From assembly GCA_947629815.1 (NCBI GenBank), contig CANRFG010000007.1, positions 1-43,799 of the forward strand: 43,799 bases of DNA, read 5' to 3'. This DNA is from an uncultured Bacilli bacterium. Lineage in GTDB: Bacteria > Bacillota_I > Bacilli_A > RF39 > UBA660. This document shows positions 18,376 through 28,541 of this stretch, piece after piece (position 1 is the stretch's first letter; the number at the start of each line of letters is the position of its first letter). A program made the position numbers and the translations under genes. The notes beneath the pieces are model-generated. The model saw nothing but the letters and a program-made list of their open reading frames with translations. It was not told where the DNA came from and searched no databases.

Positions 18376-18420
18376 TAAAATTAAAAATGAAATTGTATAC
18401 CTATAATTTCATTTTTTTAA

Positions 18421-18987
18421 TTACAAAATTTTATCAATTAAACCATATTCTAAAGCTTCATCTGCATCTAAAAAATGGTCCCTTTCAGTATCAAGTTCGA
18501 TTGTTTTTAAATCTTTACCTGTTTGACTTGATAATAATTTATTTAATTTTTCTTTAAGTTTTAATATTCTTTCAGCAGCAATTTTTATTTCAGTTGCCTG
18601 ACCTTGTGCTCCACCAAGTGGTTGGTGAATCATAACTTCGCTATTAGGAAGAGCATATCTTTTACCTTTTTTCCCACTTGAAAGTAGAAATGCAGCCATG
18701 CTTGCGCACATTCCAATACATATAGTAGATACATCACTTTTAATAAAATTCATAGTATCATATATAGCCATTCCAGCTGTTATTGAACCACCTGGTGAAT
18801 TTATATATAAACTAATATCATCATGATTAATTGAATCTAAATACAATAATTGTGCAACCACGATATTTGCGTTATTATCATTTATTTCATTTGTTAATAT
18901 TATAATCCTATCTTTTAATAATCTAGAATATATATCATAAGCTCTTTCACTATTATTTGATTTTTCTATAACTGTTGGTATAAGCAT
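18421..18987 (-). CDS. clpP: ATP-dependent Clp protease proteolytic subunit
   Basis: [19 protein letters not shown]...[14 protein letters not shown]...[12 protein letters not shown]. Confidence 0.97.
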   Translation of the reverse strand: MLIPTVIEKSNNSERAYDIYSRLLKDRIIILTNEINDNNANIVVAQLLYLDSINHDDISLYINSPGGSITAGMAIYDTMNFIKSDVSTICIGMCASMAAFLLSSGKKGKRYALPNSEVMIHQPLGGAQGQATEIKIAAERILKLKEKLNKLLSSQTGKDLKTIELDTERDHFLDADEALEYGLIDKIL

Positions 18988-19101
18988 TTTATCATCTCCT
19001 TTTATATGATAGTTAATAAAACTATAAAATATTCATCAAAATATGTGACAAATAGTGTTTTTTTTGGTAAAATAAAATATGAATAGAATAAGAGGGATTT
19101 T

Positions 19102-20766
19102 ATGGAAAAATATATTAAGGTTAACTTTAGAGATTTAGATGCAAAAGAATTTTTAGAAGGTACTTCTTTTTATGAAATAAGTCAAAGTTTTCAAAAATAT
19201 TTTAATTATCCAATATTAGTAGCAAGAGTAGATAATAACTTAGTTGATTTAAGTACTAAACTAACAAAAAAATGTAATGTTGAATTTTATGATAGAAGTA
19301 GTACTGTAGGTAATAGTATATACGCTTGTAGTGTCGAATTTTTAATGACTGTGGCGCTTAAGAAACTTTATCCTGAATCTGAAGTTATAATTCAAAATTC
19401 TATAGATAAAGGAGTATATTGTGACCTTGTAAATTTAAAATTAACTAAACAAGAATTAAAAAATGTAGAAAATAAAATGAGAGAAATACATAATGAGAAC
19501 TTGATTTATACTAAAGTAAGTGTAGATAGGTTAGATGCAATATCATTTTTTAGAAAGAAAAAACAATATGATAAGGTTAAAGTTTTAAAATATATAAGTA
19601 ATAGTTATATAAATTTATATAGACTTGATGATATATATGATTATTATTTCAGTGATATGGCATATAGTACAAGCGCTATAGATGATTTTAAATTAACATA
19701 TATAAAAGAAGATGGATTTGTATTAAGTTGGCCAAATATATATAATCCAGAATGTACTTTAGATTATGTACATAAACCTATGGTAGCAGATACATTCGCA
19801 TCGTATACAAAATGGGGAAGTATTGTAAATATATCAAATGCAGCAGATTTAAATGAAATTGTTTCACAAGGAAAATATAATGATATAATTCGTTTAGCTG
19901 AGGCGTATTTTGATAGTCAATTATCAACTATTGCAGAACAAATATATGAAAGAAGGAATGATGTTAAGTTTGTACTTTTGGCAGGACCTTCTTCAAGTGG
20001 TAAAACTACTACTGCAAAGAAACTAGAAGTTTATTTACAAAGTAGAGGTCTTAAAACTCATAGTATTTCAATTGATGATTATTTTGTGAATAAAGATGAT
20101 ACTCCAAAAGATGAATTTGGAGAATATGATTTTGAAAGTTTGAAGTCAATTGATTTAAATTTATTCAATAGACATTTAACAAAATTATTAGAAGGCGAAA
20201 AAGTTCAACTACCAGAATACAATTTTATAAAAGGTAAAAGGGAATATAATAAAAAGTATTTGCAATTAGAAAAAGATGATGTTGTTATTATAGAAGGATT
20301 ACATGGCTTAAATGATGAACTTACTATGGCTATAGATAGAGTAAATAAGTTTAAGATATTTATTGGACCATTTACTCAATTAAATATTGATAACCATAAT
20401 AGAATACATACAAGTGATACTAGAAGACTTAGAAGAATTGTTAGGGATAACAAAACAAGAGGTTATAATGCAGCAGATACATTAAGAATGTGGAAAAAAA
20501 TAAGAGAGGGAGAAGAAAAGTATATATTCCCTTATCAAAATGATATTGATGCAGTTATAAATTCTGCATTACTCTATGAACTTGGTGTTTTAAAAACATA
20601 TGCTGAACCTTTATTATTTTCTGTTCCAGAAGATGATGAGATGTATCCAGAAGCAATTAGATTAATTAATTTTTTGAGAAACTTTTTACCAATACCTAGT
20701 GATGAGGTTCCAAAAGATTCAATATTAAGAGAATTTATTGGTGGAAGTGGATTTGAAAGAAAATAG
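19102..20766 (+). CDS. Uridine kinase-like nucleoside kinase (TGS-like N-terminus + P-loop kinase)
   Basis: [57 protein letters not shown]. Confidence 0.88.
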   Translation: MEKYIKVNFRDLDAKEFLEGTSFYEISQSFQKYFNYPILVARVDNNLVDLSTKLTKKCNVEFYDRSSTVGNSIYACSVEFLMTVALKKLYPESEVIIQNSIDKGVYCDLVNLKLTKQELKNVENKMREIHNENLIYTKVSVDRLDAISFFRKKKQYDKVKVLKYISNSYINLYRLDDIYDYYFSDMAYSTSAIDDFKLTYIKEDGFVLSWPNIYNPECTLDYVHKPMVADTFASYTKWGSIVNISNAADLNEIVSQGKYNDIIRLAEAYFDSQLSTIAEQIYERRNDVKFVLLAGPSSSGKTTTAKKLEVYLQSRGLKTHSISIDDYFVNKDDTPKDEFGEYDFESLKSIDLNLFNRHLTKLLEGEKVQLPEYNFIKGKREYNKKYLQLEKDDVVIIEGLHGLNDELTMAIDRVNKFKIFIGPFTQLNIDNHNRIHTSDTRRLRRIVRDNKTRGYNAADTLRMWKKIREGEEKYIFPYQNDIDAVINSALLYELGVLKTYAEPLLFSVPEDDEMYPEAIRLINFLRNFLPIPSDEVPKDSILREFIGGSGFERK

Positions 20767-20780
20767 AAAAGAGTGAAAAA

Positions 20781-21794
20781 ATGATTAAAGTAGCAATAAA
20801 TGGTTTTGGAAGAATAGGAAGGCTTGTATTTAGAGAAATATTTAAAAAAGAAGGATATGATGTAGTAGCAATAAATGATTTAACTAGCCCTGATATGTTA
20901 GCGCATTTACTTAAATATGATTCAGTTCAAAAAAAATATGAAGGTCATGATATTACATCAGATGAAAATTCAATAATTGTAGATGGAGAAAAAATAATAA
21001 TATATAAAGAACCTGATGCATCTAAATTACCTTGGAAAGACTTAGATATAGATGTAGTTATGGAATGCACAGGATTTTATAATTCTTATGAAAAATCAAT
21101 GGCTCATATAAATGCTGGAGCAAAAAAAGTTATTATTTCAGCACCTGCAGGAGATGATTTAAAAACAATAGTTTATGGAGTTAATGAAAGTATATTATGT
21201 AAAGATGATTGTATTATAAGTGCAGCTTCTTGTACAACTAATTGTTTAGCGCCTATGGCAAATGCTTTAAATAATTATGCTCCTATTAAAAGTGGAATTA
21301 TGACAACTGTACATGCTTATACAGGAGACCAAATGATATTAGATGGACCACATCGTAAAGGCGATTTAAGAAGAGCAAGAGCAGGTGCTATAAATATTGT
21401 TCCAAATTCAACAGGAGCAGCAAAAGCAATTGGTCTTGTAATACCTGAGTTAAAAGGGAAACTAATTGGTTCTGCTCAAAGAGTACCTGTTCCAACAGGG
21501 TCTACTACTATTTTAGTTGCAGTTGTAGAGGGAAATAATATAACAAAAGAATCTATTAATGAATATATGAAATCTGTTTCTAATGAAACATTTGGTTATA
21601 CAGAAGACCCTATTGTATCATCTGATGTTATAGGAACTAGATATGGTTCATTATTTGATGCTACACAAACAATGGTTACAAAAATAAGTGATAATTTGTA
21701 TCAAGTACAAGTAGTTGCTTGGTATGATAATGAGTATGGTTATACTTGTCAAATGGTAAGAACTGCAAAATATTTAATGGAATTAAGTGAGTAA
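20781..21794 (+). CDS. gap: Glyceraldehyde-3-phosphate dehydrogenase
   Basis: [36 protein letters not shown]. Confidence 0.98.
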   Translation: MIKVAINGFGRIGRLVFREIFKKEGYDVVAINDLTSPDMLAHLLKYDSVQKKYEGHDITSDENSIIVDGEKIIIYKEPDASKLPWKDLDIDVVMECTGFYNSYEKSMAHINAGAKKVIISAPAGDDLKTIVYGVNESILCKDDCIISAASCTTNCLAPMANALNNYAPIKSGIMTTVHAYTGDQMILDGPHRKGDLRRARAGAINIVPNSTGAAKAIGLVIPELKGKLIGSAQRVPVPTGSTTILVAVVEGNNITKESINEYMKSVSNETFGYTEDPIVSSDVIGTRYGSLFDATQTMVTKISDNLYQVQVVAWYDNEYGYTCQMVRTAKYLMELSE

Positions 21795-21863
21795 TCACTT
21801 TTTTTCTTGTAAAAAACTTAAAAAAAATATATACTTATATATAGATAGTATAAGAGGTGTTAT

Positions 21864-23561
21864 ATGAAGAAAGGGTTTACTTTAATTGAACTTTTAGCGG
21901 TAGTAGTAATTATTAGTTTGATAATTGTTTTTGTTGTACCTTCTATAATGAATAGTGTTAAAAATTCTGATGATTTAGAATATAAAAATTTTTTGGAAAC
22001 TTTATCTATGGCAGGTGAAACATATTATCAAAGTAATAAGGATATATGTGATTTTTCTAATTCTAATGTGTGTTATTTAGAAGTTGGAAATTTGCTTTCT
22101 TCTGGGTTAATTGAACAGGATTTAATTAATCCTAAAACTGAGAAACAAGTTTTATCTAATGATACTATTACTATTTTAAAAGATGAGTATGGTACTTTGA
22201 CATATAGTTATTCTAGTAATGAAAATTATGTTAAAGATAATTTAATATTACATTATGACGCAATAAATAATACAGGAAATGGACATAGCAATAATACAAC
22301 AACATGGGAAGATTTAAGTGGAAATAATAATGATGGTACTATTTATTCTCAAAAATGGGGAAATAATTCGCTAACATTTGATGGAACAAATACATATGTA
22401 TCTACCCCAATTACAAGTATAAATGAAAGTGTTACATTTGAAGTAGTTGCAAAAATACCTGAAGTTGTTTCAGTAGATGAACAATATCTAATTGCTTTTT
22501 CTCCTGAAGTTTATAATTATACAGGAATTTCTTTTATGAATACTGGTATGATGCGACCATTAAGTTATTATCAATCTGAAATGCATAATTATATTGATTA
22601 TACTAAATACATAGGAAAAACTATTACTTTTACTTTAGTAGCTAGAAAAAATGGAGCATCAGCTTTTTATATAAATGGTAAAAAAGTACTTGACTATACA
22701 TCAGGAGATGTGTCTCCTGGAACAGTAAATTTAACTATAGGTGATTTAAGAGCAAATAGAGGATTAAAATTTAAAGGTGATGTATATAGTGTTAGAGTAT
22801 ATGATGGTACTTTAACAGAACAAGAAGTAAAACAGAATTATGAAATAGACGCAAATAGATATGGAATTGCTCAAAATACAACAGATGATTATGTTCAAAA
22901 TAATTTAGTATTACATTATGATGCAATAAATAATACAGGAAGTGGGCATAGTAGTGATACAACAACATGGAAAGATTTAAGTGGGAATAATAATGATGGG
23001 ACTTTACAAGGATTTTCTTTTGATATAAATAATGGTTGGACATCTAATTCATTAAAAATAAATGGTAAAAATTTTGTTACTGCTTCTAATGCTGAATTAA
23101 CTAATTTTACAAGTAGTGATTTTACTATAGAAGTTGTATTTAAAAATATAGGTAACTATTCTAGTTACAATCCTTTGATAGTTTCAAATGGATGGTATCA
23201 AACATATGGATATTATGTTCAATTTAGAGGAGATGGAAGAGTTAGTATTAATACTAATCAATCTGGTACTTCTCAAGACCTTTATACTTCACAAAATAAA
23301 ATAATCAGTAATAAAAATATCGCAGTAACATTTGTAAGAAAAGGAACAAACATGAAAGTTTATGTGAATGGGATTTTAGATGGACAGGTGAATAATATAG
23401 TTGACCCTGCTACTTCAACTACGCCATATACAATAAATGCAAATAAAAATTGGAATGGTGAATTAATGAATACTAGAGTATATAATAGGGCACTAACAGA
23501 ACAAGAAATAACTGATAACTTTAATTTAGATAAAATAAGATATAATATTAAAGAGGCATAA
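21864..23561 (+). CDS. Type IV prepilin-like protein with two tandem LamG/concanavalin-like domains
   Basis: MKKGFTLIELLAVVVIISLIIVFVVPSIM prepilin motif; duplicated LHYDAINNTG.GHS..TTTW.DLSGNNNDGT. Confidence 0.85.
   Translation: MKKGFTLIELLAVVVIISLIIVFVVPSIMNSVKNSDDLEYKNFLETLSMAGETYYQSNKDICDFSNSNVCYLEVGNLLSSGLIEQDLINPKTEKQVLSNDTITILKDEYGTLTYSYSSNENYVKDNLILHYDAINNTGNGHSNNTTTWEDLSGNNNDGTIYSQKWGNNSLTFDGTNTYVSTPITSINESVTFEVVAKIPEVVSVDEQYLIAFSPEVYNYTGISFMNTGMMRPLSYYQSEMHNYIDYTKYIGKTITFTLVARKNGASAFYINGKKVLDYTSGDVSPGTVNLTIGDLRANRGLKFKGDVYSVRVYDGTLTEQEVKQNYEIDANRYGIAQNTTDDYVQNNLVLHYDAINNTGSGHSSDTTTWKDLSGNNNDGTLQGFSFDINNGWTSNSLKINGKNFVTASNAELTNFTSSDFTIEVVFKNIGNYSSYNPLIVSNGWYQTYGYYVQFRGDGRVSINTNQSGTSQDLYTSQNKIISNKNIAVTFVRKGTNMKVYVNGILDGQVNNIVDPATSTTPYTINANKNWNGELMNTRVYNRALTEQEITDNFNLDKIRYNIKEA
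22236..22340 (+). repeat. Intragenic direct repeat copy 1 (LamG module start)
   Basis: ~105 nt, roughly 89% identical by eye to 22899-23003. Confidence 0.85.
22899..23003 (+). repeat. Intragenic direct repeat copy 2 (LamG module start)
   Basis: ~105 nt matching 22236-22340; differences almost all transitions. Confidence 0.85.
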
Positions 23562-23572
23562 GCCTCTTTTAA
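23548..23572 (+). terminator. Terminator after prepilin-LamG gene
   Basis: AGAGGCataaGCCTCTTTT. Confidence 0.6.
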
Positions 23573-23701
23573 TATAATAATTTGTAAATAACACTTGTAT
23601 CTTATTATAAGATATTGTGTAATGATGTTGAGATATATAAGATAGTTAGGTGTTTTCCTCTATTCATTTGGTGTTTTAGCCTAGAATAGAGGTGATGTCC
23701 T

Positions 23702-23773
23702 ATGAAAGAGATATATATGGAGTATATAGTTTTAATACTTATACTACCTTATTTATTGAAAGAAGACGAATAA
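23702..23773 (+). CDS. 23-aa hydrophobic peptide MKEIYMEYIVLILILPYLLKEDE
   Basis: ATG with AGAGGTG RBS at 23688-23694 inside a hairpin arm; TM-like core with charged C-terminus. Confidence 0.55.
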   Translation: MKEIYMEYIVLILILPYLLKEDE

Positions 23774-23778
23774 AAGAA

Positions 23779-23808
23779 AAGCACCTACTTAAGTATGGTG
23801 TTTTTCAA
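23779..23808. terminator. Hairpin/terminator after short peptide ORF
   Basis: GCACCTACTTAAGTATGGTGTTTTT. Confidence 0.55.
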
Positions 23809-23828
23809 AGACAAAATAAATTTTGGAT

Positions 23829-23867
23829 AGAGATTAACACCTAACATAGAAAGTGTATCTCTTTTTT
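23829..23867 (+). terminator. Terminator hairpin containing anti-leader segment
   Basis: AGAGATtaACAC-ctaacatagaaa-GTGTATCTCTTTTTT. Confidence 0.6.
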
Positions 23868-24151
23868 ATTGTATGTGATTTCTCACATCTGTATACATGG
23901 TAACATATTTTTTTATACGAATCAATATGTTTAATTAGACATTTTTTTTATTATAATTTTTAATATTACTATAATAATGTAGTATAAATGTTTTTTTTAA
24001 ATATTTTATTTAAAGTGAAAGTGTTTTTGAATTCCTTTATTGATATATATAATAATATATCTCTAATATGTAAAGTTTTAAACTTTTTTAAGTTTATGAT
24101 AAAAAATGTGCTATAATTGTTATGTATATGTCATATATTAAGGAGAATATT

Positions 24152-25342
24152 ATGAAGAAGACAATTCGTGATTATGATTTAAACAATAAAAAAGTTATTA
24201 TTAGAGTTGATTTTAATGTACCTATAAAAGATGGTGTTATTTTAGATGATAATAGAATAAAAGAAAGTTTAAAAACTATTAATTATGCAATAGATAATAG
24301 TGCAAAAGTAATATTATTATCACACCTAGGTAGAATAAAAACAGAAGAAGATAAAATTAAAAATACACTAGAACCTGTAAGTAAAAGATTAAGTGAATTA
24401 TTAGATAGAAAAGTAATATTTGTAAAAGAAACAAGAGGTAAAAAATTAGAAGAAATAATAAACAACATGAATAAAAAAGATGTTGTCTTAATTGAAAACA
24501 CTAGATATGAAGATTTAATAAATAAATGCGAAAGTTCAAATGATAAAGAACTAGGAAAATATTGGGCAAGTTTAGGAGATATATTTATAAATGATGCATT
24601 TGGAACTTCTCATAGAGAACATGCATCTAATGTTGGAATTGCGAGTAACCTTCCAAGTGGTATAGGATTCCTTGTTGAAAAAGAATTAAATATGCTTCTT
24701 CCTACTATAAAAGAGCCAAAAAGACCTTTTACTGTAATACTAGGTGGTTCAAAAGTAAGCGATAAAATAGGAGTGATAAAAAATTTAGTACAAATAGCCG
24801 ATAATATTTTAATAGGTGGAGGAATGGCTTTTACATTTTTAAAATCCTTTGGACTTCAAGTTGGTTCATCACTAGTAGATAATGATAACATTGAATTTTG
24901 TAAAGACATGCTAGAAAAATATAAAGATAAAATAATACTTCCAATAGATGTTGTAACCTCAGATGAGATATCAGAAAATTCAAATTCAAAAGAATGTTTT
25001 ATAAGTGATATTAAAAATGATGATATTGGACTTGATATAGGAAAAGAAACCTTAAAATTATTTAAAGAATATATAGATAGTAGTAAAACTATTATTTGGA
25101 ATGGGCCAGTAGGTATGTTTGAAATAGAAAAATTTTCAAATGGAACAAAACAATTATTAGAAATGATTTCAAAAACAGATTCTTTAACTATAATAGGTGG
25201 TGGAGATACTGCATCTGCTGCAATAAATTTTGGATATAAAAATTCTTTCTCACATATTTCAACAGGTGGAGGAGCAACATTAGAATTATTAGAAGGAAAA
25301 ACTTTACCAGGAGTTGAAGTTATAGATGAGAAAGAAGCTTAA
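24152..25342 (+). CDS. pgk: Phosphoglycerate kinase
   Basis: VIIRVDFNVPIKDG; LLSHLGR; GGGDTASA...HISTGGGATLELLEGK. Confidence 0.98.
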   Translation: MKKTIRDYDLNNKKVIIRVDFNVPIKDGVILDDNRIKESLKTINYAIDNSAKVILLSHLGRIKTEEDKIKNTLEPVSKRLSELLDRKVIFVKETRGKKLEEIINNMNKKDVVLIENTRYEDLINKCESSNDKELGKYWASLGDIFINDAFGTSHREHASNVGIASNLPSGIGFLVEKELNMLLPTIKEPKRPFTVILGGSKVSDKIGVIKNLVQIADNILIGGGMAFTFLKSFGLQVGSSLVDNDNIEFCKDMLEKYKDKIILPIDVVTSDEISENSNSKECFISDIKNDDIGLDIGKETLKLFKEYIDSSKTIIWNGPVGMFEIEKFSNGTKQLLEMISKTDSLTIIGGGDTASAAINFGYKNSFSHISTGGGATLELLEGKTLPGVEVIDEKEA

Positions 25343-26339
25343 AAGTAAGTTAAATTACCTATTACTTATAATAATTACAATTATAGTTTTGTATTTTTCA
25401 TTAAAAGATAACTTTGAAGTTACAATAAATGAATTTAAAAACATAAACTTTATTTGGTTTTCAGTAGGAGTATTGTTTATAATAATTTATTGGTTATTTA
25501 GAACATTATCAATACATTCATTTATAACTACTGTAAAAAAAGATTTTACCTTTTTTCGTTCATTTAAATTAATGATGACGACAATATTTTTTGATGGGGT
25601 AACGCCATGTTCATCTGGTGGACAACCCTTTCAAATTTATTATTTAAAAAAACATGATATACCAATTGTAAAAGGCACTAACATAGCCATACAAAACTTC
25701 ATTGTATTTCAGGTTGCGCTTGTTTTAATAGGTTTGGTAGCGATTGTATCAAATTTTATATTCCATATATTTCCAGCTAGTAATATATTAAAAGGATTAG
25801 TTATACTAGGATTTATAATAAATTTAGCTGTTACAGTAGGTCTATTTTTAATAGCGTTCTTAAAAAGATTTAATAAATTTATATGCAAAATAGTAATAGG
25901 TTTACTTCATAAATTAAAAATAATAAAAAATAAAGAAGAAACAATAGAAAGATTTAATAAATATGTATATGAATTTAATTTAGGAGCAAAAGAATTAATA
26001 AAAAATAAAAGATTACTTATAAATGGGGTAATATATAATATAATGGCACTTTTATGTTATTATACAATTCCTATAGTAATTTTATTTTCAATGAGTGATT
26101 TTTCAAGCATAAATTTATTTTATACAATAGTCACATCAGCATATGTAATGTTAATAGGGTCATTTGTACCAATTCCAGGTGGTAGTGGAGGCTTAGAATA
26201 TGGTTATATTGCTTTCTTTGGAAATTTTATACAAGGTGGTAAATTAACAGCTTCAATGTTACTTTGGAGATTTACAACTTATTATTTAGGAATAATAGTA
26301 GGTGCAGTAATAATGAATATTAAAGAAAAGAGAAATTAA
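25326..26339 (+). CDS. Lysylphosphatidylglycerol synthase TM-region / UPF0104 flippase-like membrane protein
   Basis: Multi-TM with PCSSGGQPFQIYYL and PIPGGSGGLEYGYIAFF. Confidence 0.85.
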   Translation: MRKKLKSKLNYLLLIIITIIVLYFSLKDNFEVTINEFKNINFIWFSVGVLFIIIYWLFRTLSIHSFITTVKKDFTFFRSFKLMMTTIFFDGVTPCSSGGQPFQIYYLKKHDIPIVKGTNIAIQNFIVFQVALVLIGLVAIVSNFIFHIFPASNILKGLVILGFIINLAVTVGLFLIAFLKRFNKFICKIVIGLLHKLKIIKNKEETIERFNKYVYEFNLGAKELIKNKRLLINGVIYNIMALLCYYTIPIVILFSMSDFSSINLFYTIVTSAYVMLIGSFVPIPGGSGGLEYGYIAFFGNFIQGGKLTASMLLWRFTTYYLGIIVGAVIMNIKEKRN

Positions 26340-26340
26340 T

Positions 26341-27561
26341 ATGAGAATAGGAATATTTACAGATACTTATCCACCATATATTAATGGCGTTTCAACAAGT
26401 ATATTAATGCTTCAACATGCACTAGAAAAACAAGGACATCAAGTTTTTGTTGTAACCGTTAATAATGAAAAAATGTCATATAAATATGAGGATAATAACA
26501 AAATAATAAGAATACCTGGTATTCCAACAGGTATATATGATTATAGATTAACAGGAATATATCCATTTAAAATAATAAGTAAAATAAAAAAATGGAACTT
26601 AGATGTTATACATTCACATACAGAATTTGGTGTAGGTACTTTTGCTAGAATAATTGCTAAACAATTTGGAATACCACTTGTACATACATATCATACTATG
26701 TATGAAGATTATGTTCATTATATAACAAAAGGATATTTTGATGGAGCAAGTAAAAAAATAGTTGAATATTTGACAAAATTTTATTGTGATAAAACAACTA
26801 CTGAATTGATAGTACCAACTAAAAAAACATATGATTTATTTAAGCAAAAATATAAGTTTGATAGAAATGTACATATAGTTCCAACAGGAATAGAAATAGA
26901 AAAATTTTATAAAGAAAATAATAAAGTAAAAGAAATAAACGAATTAAAAGAAAAACTAGGATTAAAAAAAGAAGATTTTGTTATAATCTTTGTAGGAAGA
27001 ATAGCAGAAGAAAAAAATGTACCATTTTTATTAGATGCACAAAATACATTATATAAAAAATATAAAAATTGCAAATTACTTGTTGTTGGAGATGGACCAG
27101 ATTTATCAAAATTAAAAAAACAATATTCGAAAAATCCATCAATAATTTTTGTAGGTAAAGTGCCTTTAGATAGTATACAAAAATATTATCTATGTTGTAA
27201 TGCTTTCGCAACTGCATCTACTACTGAAACACAAGGACTAACAGTTATAGAAGCATCAGCAGCTTCAATAGTACCTGTATGTATAAATGATGAAAGCTTT
27301 ACATCTGTTGTAATAGACGATTTAAATGGAAAAATATTTAATAATAAAAGAGAATATATAAAAATAATGGAAGAACTTATCAACGATAAAGATAAGCTTA
27401 ATAGATTATCAAAACAAGCAAGAGTTAGTAGTGAGGCATATTCATCAAAATATTATGCAAACAGAGTTTTAGATGTTTATAACATGGCTATTAAATCAAA
27501 GAATAGCAAAAAAGGTTTTTTATCAAAATTAAGAGAAAAAAAAGAAGTAAGAGAAGATTAG
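26341..27561 (+). CDS. Glycosyltransferase family 4 (diacylglycerol glucosyltransferase-like)
   Basis: FTDTYPPYINGVSTS; HSHTEFGVGTFARIIAK; FVGRIAEEKNV; TETQGLTVIEA. Confidence 0.88.
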   Translation: MRIGIFTDTYPPYINGVSTSILMLQHALEKQGHQVFVVTVNNEKMSYKYEDNNKIIRIPGIPTGIYDYRLTGIYPFKIISKIKKWNLDVIHSHTEFGVGTFARIIAKQFGIPLVHTYHTMYEDYVHYITKGYFDGASKKIVEYLTKFYCDKTTTELIVPTKKTYDLFKQKYKFDRNVHIVPTGIEIEKFYKENNKVKEINELKEKLGLKKEDFVIIFVGRIAEEKNVPFLLDAQNTLYKKYKNCKLLVVGDGPDLSKLKKQYSKNPSIIFVGKVPLDSIQKYYLCCNAFATASTTETQGLTVIEASAASIVPVCINDESFTSVVIDDLNGKIFNNKREYIKIMEELINDKDKLNRLSKQARVSSEAYSSKYYANRVLDVYNMAIKSKNSKKGFLSKLREKKEVRED

Positions 27562-27610
27562 TAAGTAAAAAATATGAAGTTGTAGAAAAAAGCAACTTCT
27601 TTTTAGTTTT

Positions 27611-27627
27611 TTCGACAATTTTCGACA
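27611..27627. promoter_or_regulatory. Tandem 0A boxes upstream of spo0A
   Basis: TTCGACA (complement of consensus TGTCGAA) at 27611-27617 and 27621-27627. Confidence 0.65.
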
Positions 27628-27707
27628 AAACTAGAGCATTTTTGCTATAGTTAAAATAAGTATTTAGGTAGTATAATATATGTTGTCAATAGAATAGGAG
27701 AAAATAT

Positions 27708-28469
27708 ATGATTAGATTATTAATGGTAGATGATAATGTAAATTTAGTTAATATGGTTTGTGAGTATTTTAAAGATAAAGAAAATATATCTGTTGATTTT
27801 ATCGCACATGATGGTAAAGAGGGAATAGAACTAATAGAAGAAAAACAAAATGAATATGATGTTATATTATTAGATTTAATAATGCCTAAAAAAGATGGAT
27901 TATATGTGTTAGAAGAAATGAAAAAAAGGGGAATAAATAAAAATGTAATAGTAGAAACAAGTTATAATACACAAGATGTAATAAAACAAGTTTCAGATTA
28001 TGGTGTAAATTATTTTATATTAAAACCATTTGAATTAGATGATTTAGAACAAAGAATAATTAATTTATCTAATAGAAAAGAAGATTCTAAAACTTTAGAT
28101 TTTTATCATAACAATTTACAAGTTTCAATAACAAAAATACTTCATGAATTAGGTATTCCTTCACATATAAAAGGATACCAATATATAAGAGAAGGGATAA
28201 GTATAATATTTGAAAGACCAGAAACTATTGGTGGAATAACTAAAGAATTATATCCAGAACTTGCAAGTAAATTTGATACTACTGTATCAAGAGTTGAAAG
28301 AGCTATAAGACATGCTATTGAAGTTAGTTGGAATAGAGGAGATTGGAGCTTAATGGAAGAAATATTTGGACATAGTGTTGATATTGATAAGGCAAAACCA
28401 ACTAATTCTGAATTTATAGTTACTGTTGCAGATAAATTAAGATTAGAACATTACAAAGTTAAAAATTGA
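27708..28469 (+). CDS. spo0A: Sporulation master regulator Spo0A
   Basis: Receiver domain + [24 protein letters not shown] and [23 protein letters not shown]-binding domain. Confidence 0.96.
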   Translation: MIRLLMVDDNVNLVNMVCEYFKDKENISVDFIAHDGKEGIELIEEKQNEYDVILLDLIMPKKDGLYVLEEMKKRGINKNVIVETSYNTQDVIKQVSDYGVNYFILKPFELDDLEQRIINLSNRKEDSKTLDFYHNNLQVSITKILHELGIPSHIKGYQYIREGISIIFERPETIGGITKELYPELASKFDTTVSRVERAIRHAIEVSWNRGDWSLMEEIFGHSVDIDKAKPTNSEFIVTVADKLRLEHYKVKN

Positions 28470-28541
28470 TAACTGGGACTAAAATTTAGTCTTTTTCTTT
28501 ATAAAAAATCATTAATGTGTTAAAATAAATATGGTGATGAT

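Larger units (their letters stand above)
23591..23867 (+). ncRNA. Candidate structured RNA locus encoding a short hydrophobic peptide (type I toxin-like or riboregulated leader)
   Basis: RBS-sequestering hairpin 23657-23692, 23-aa ORF 23702-23773, hairpins 23779-23806 and 23829-23867, and long-range complementarity 23645-23665 with 23825-23845. Confidence 0.6.
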
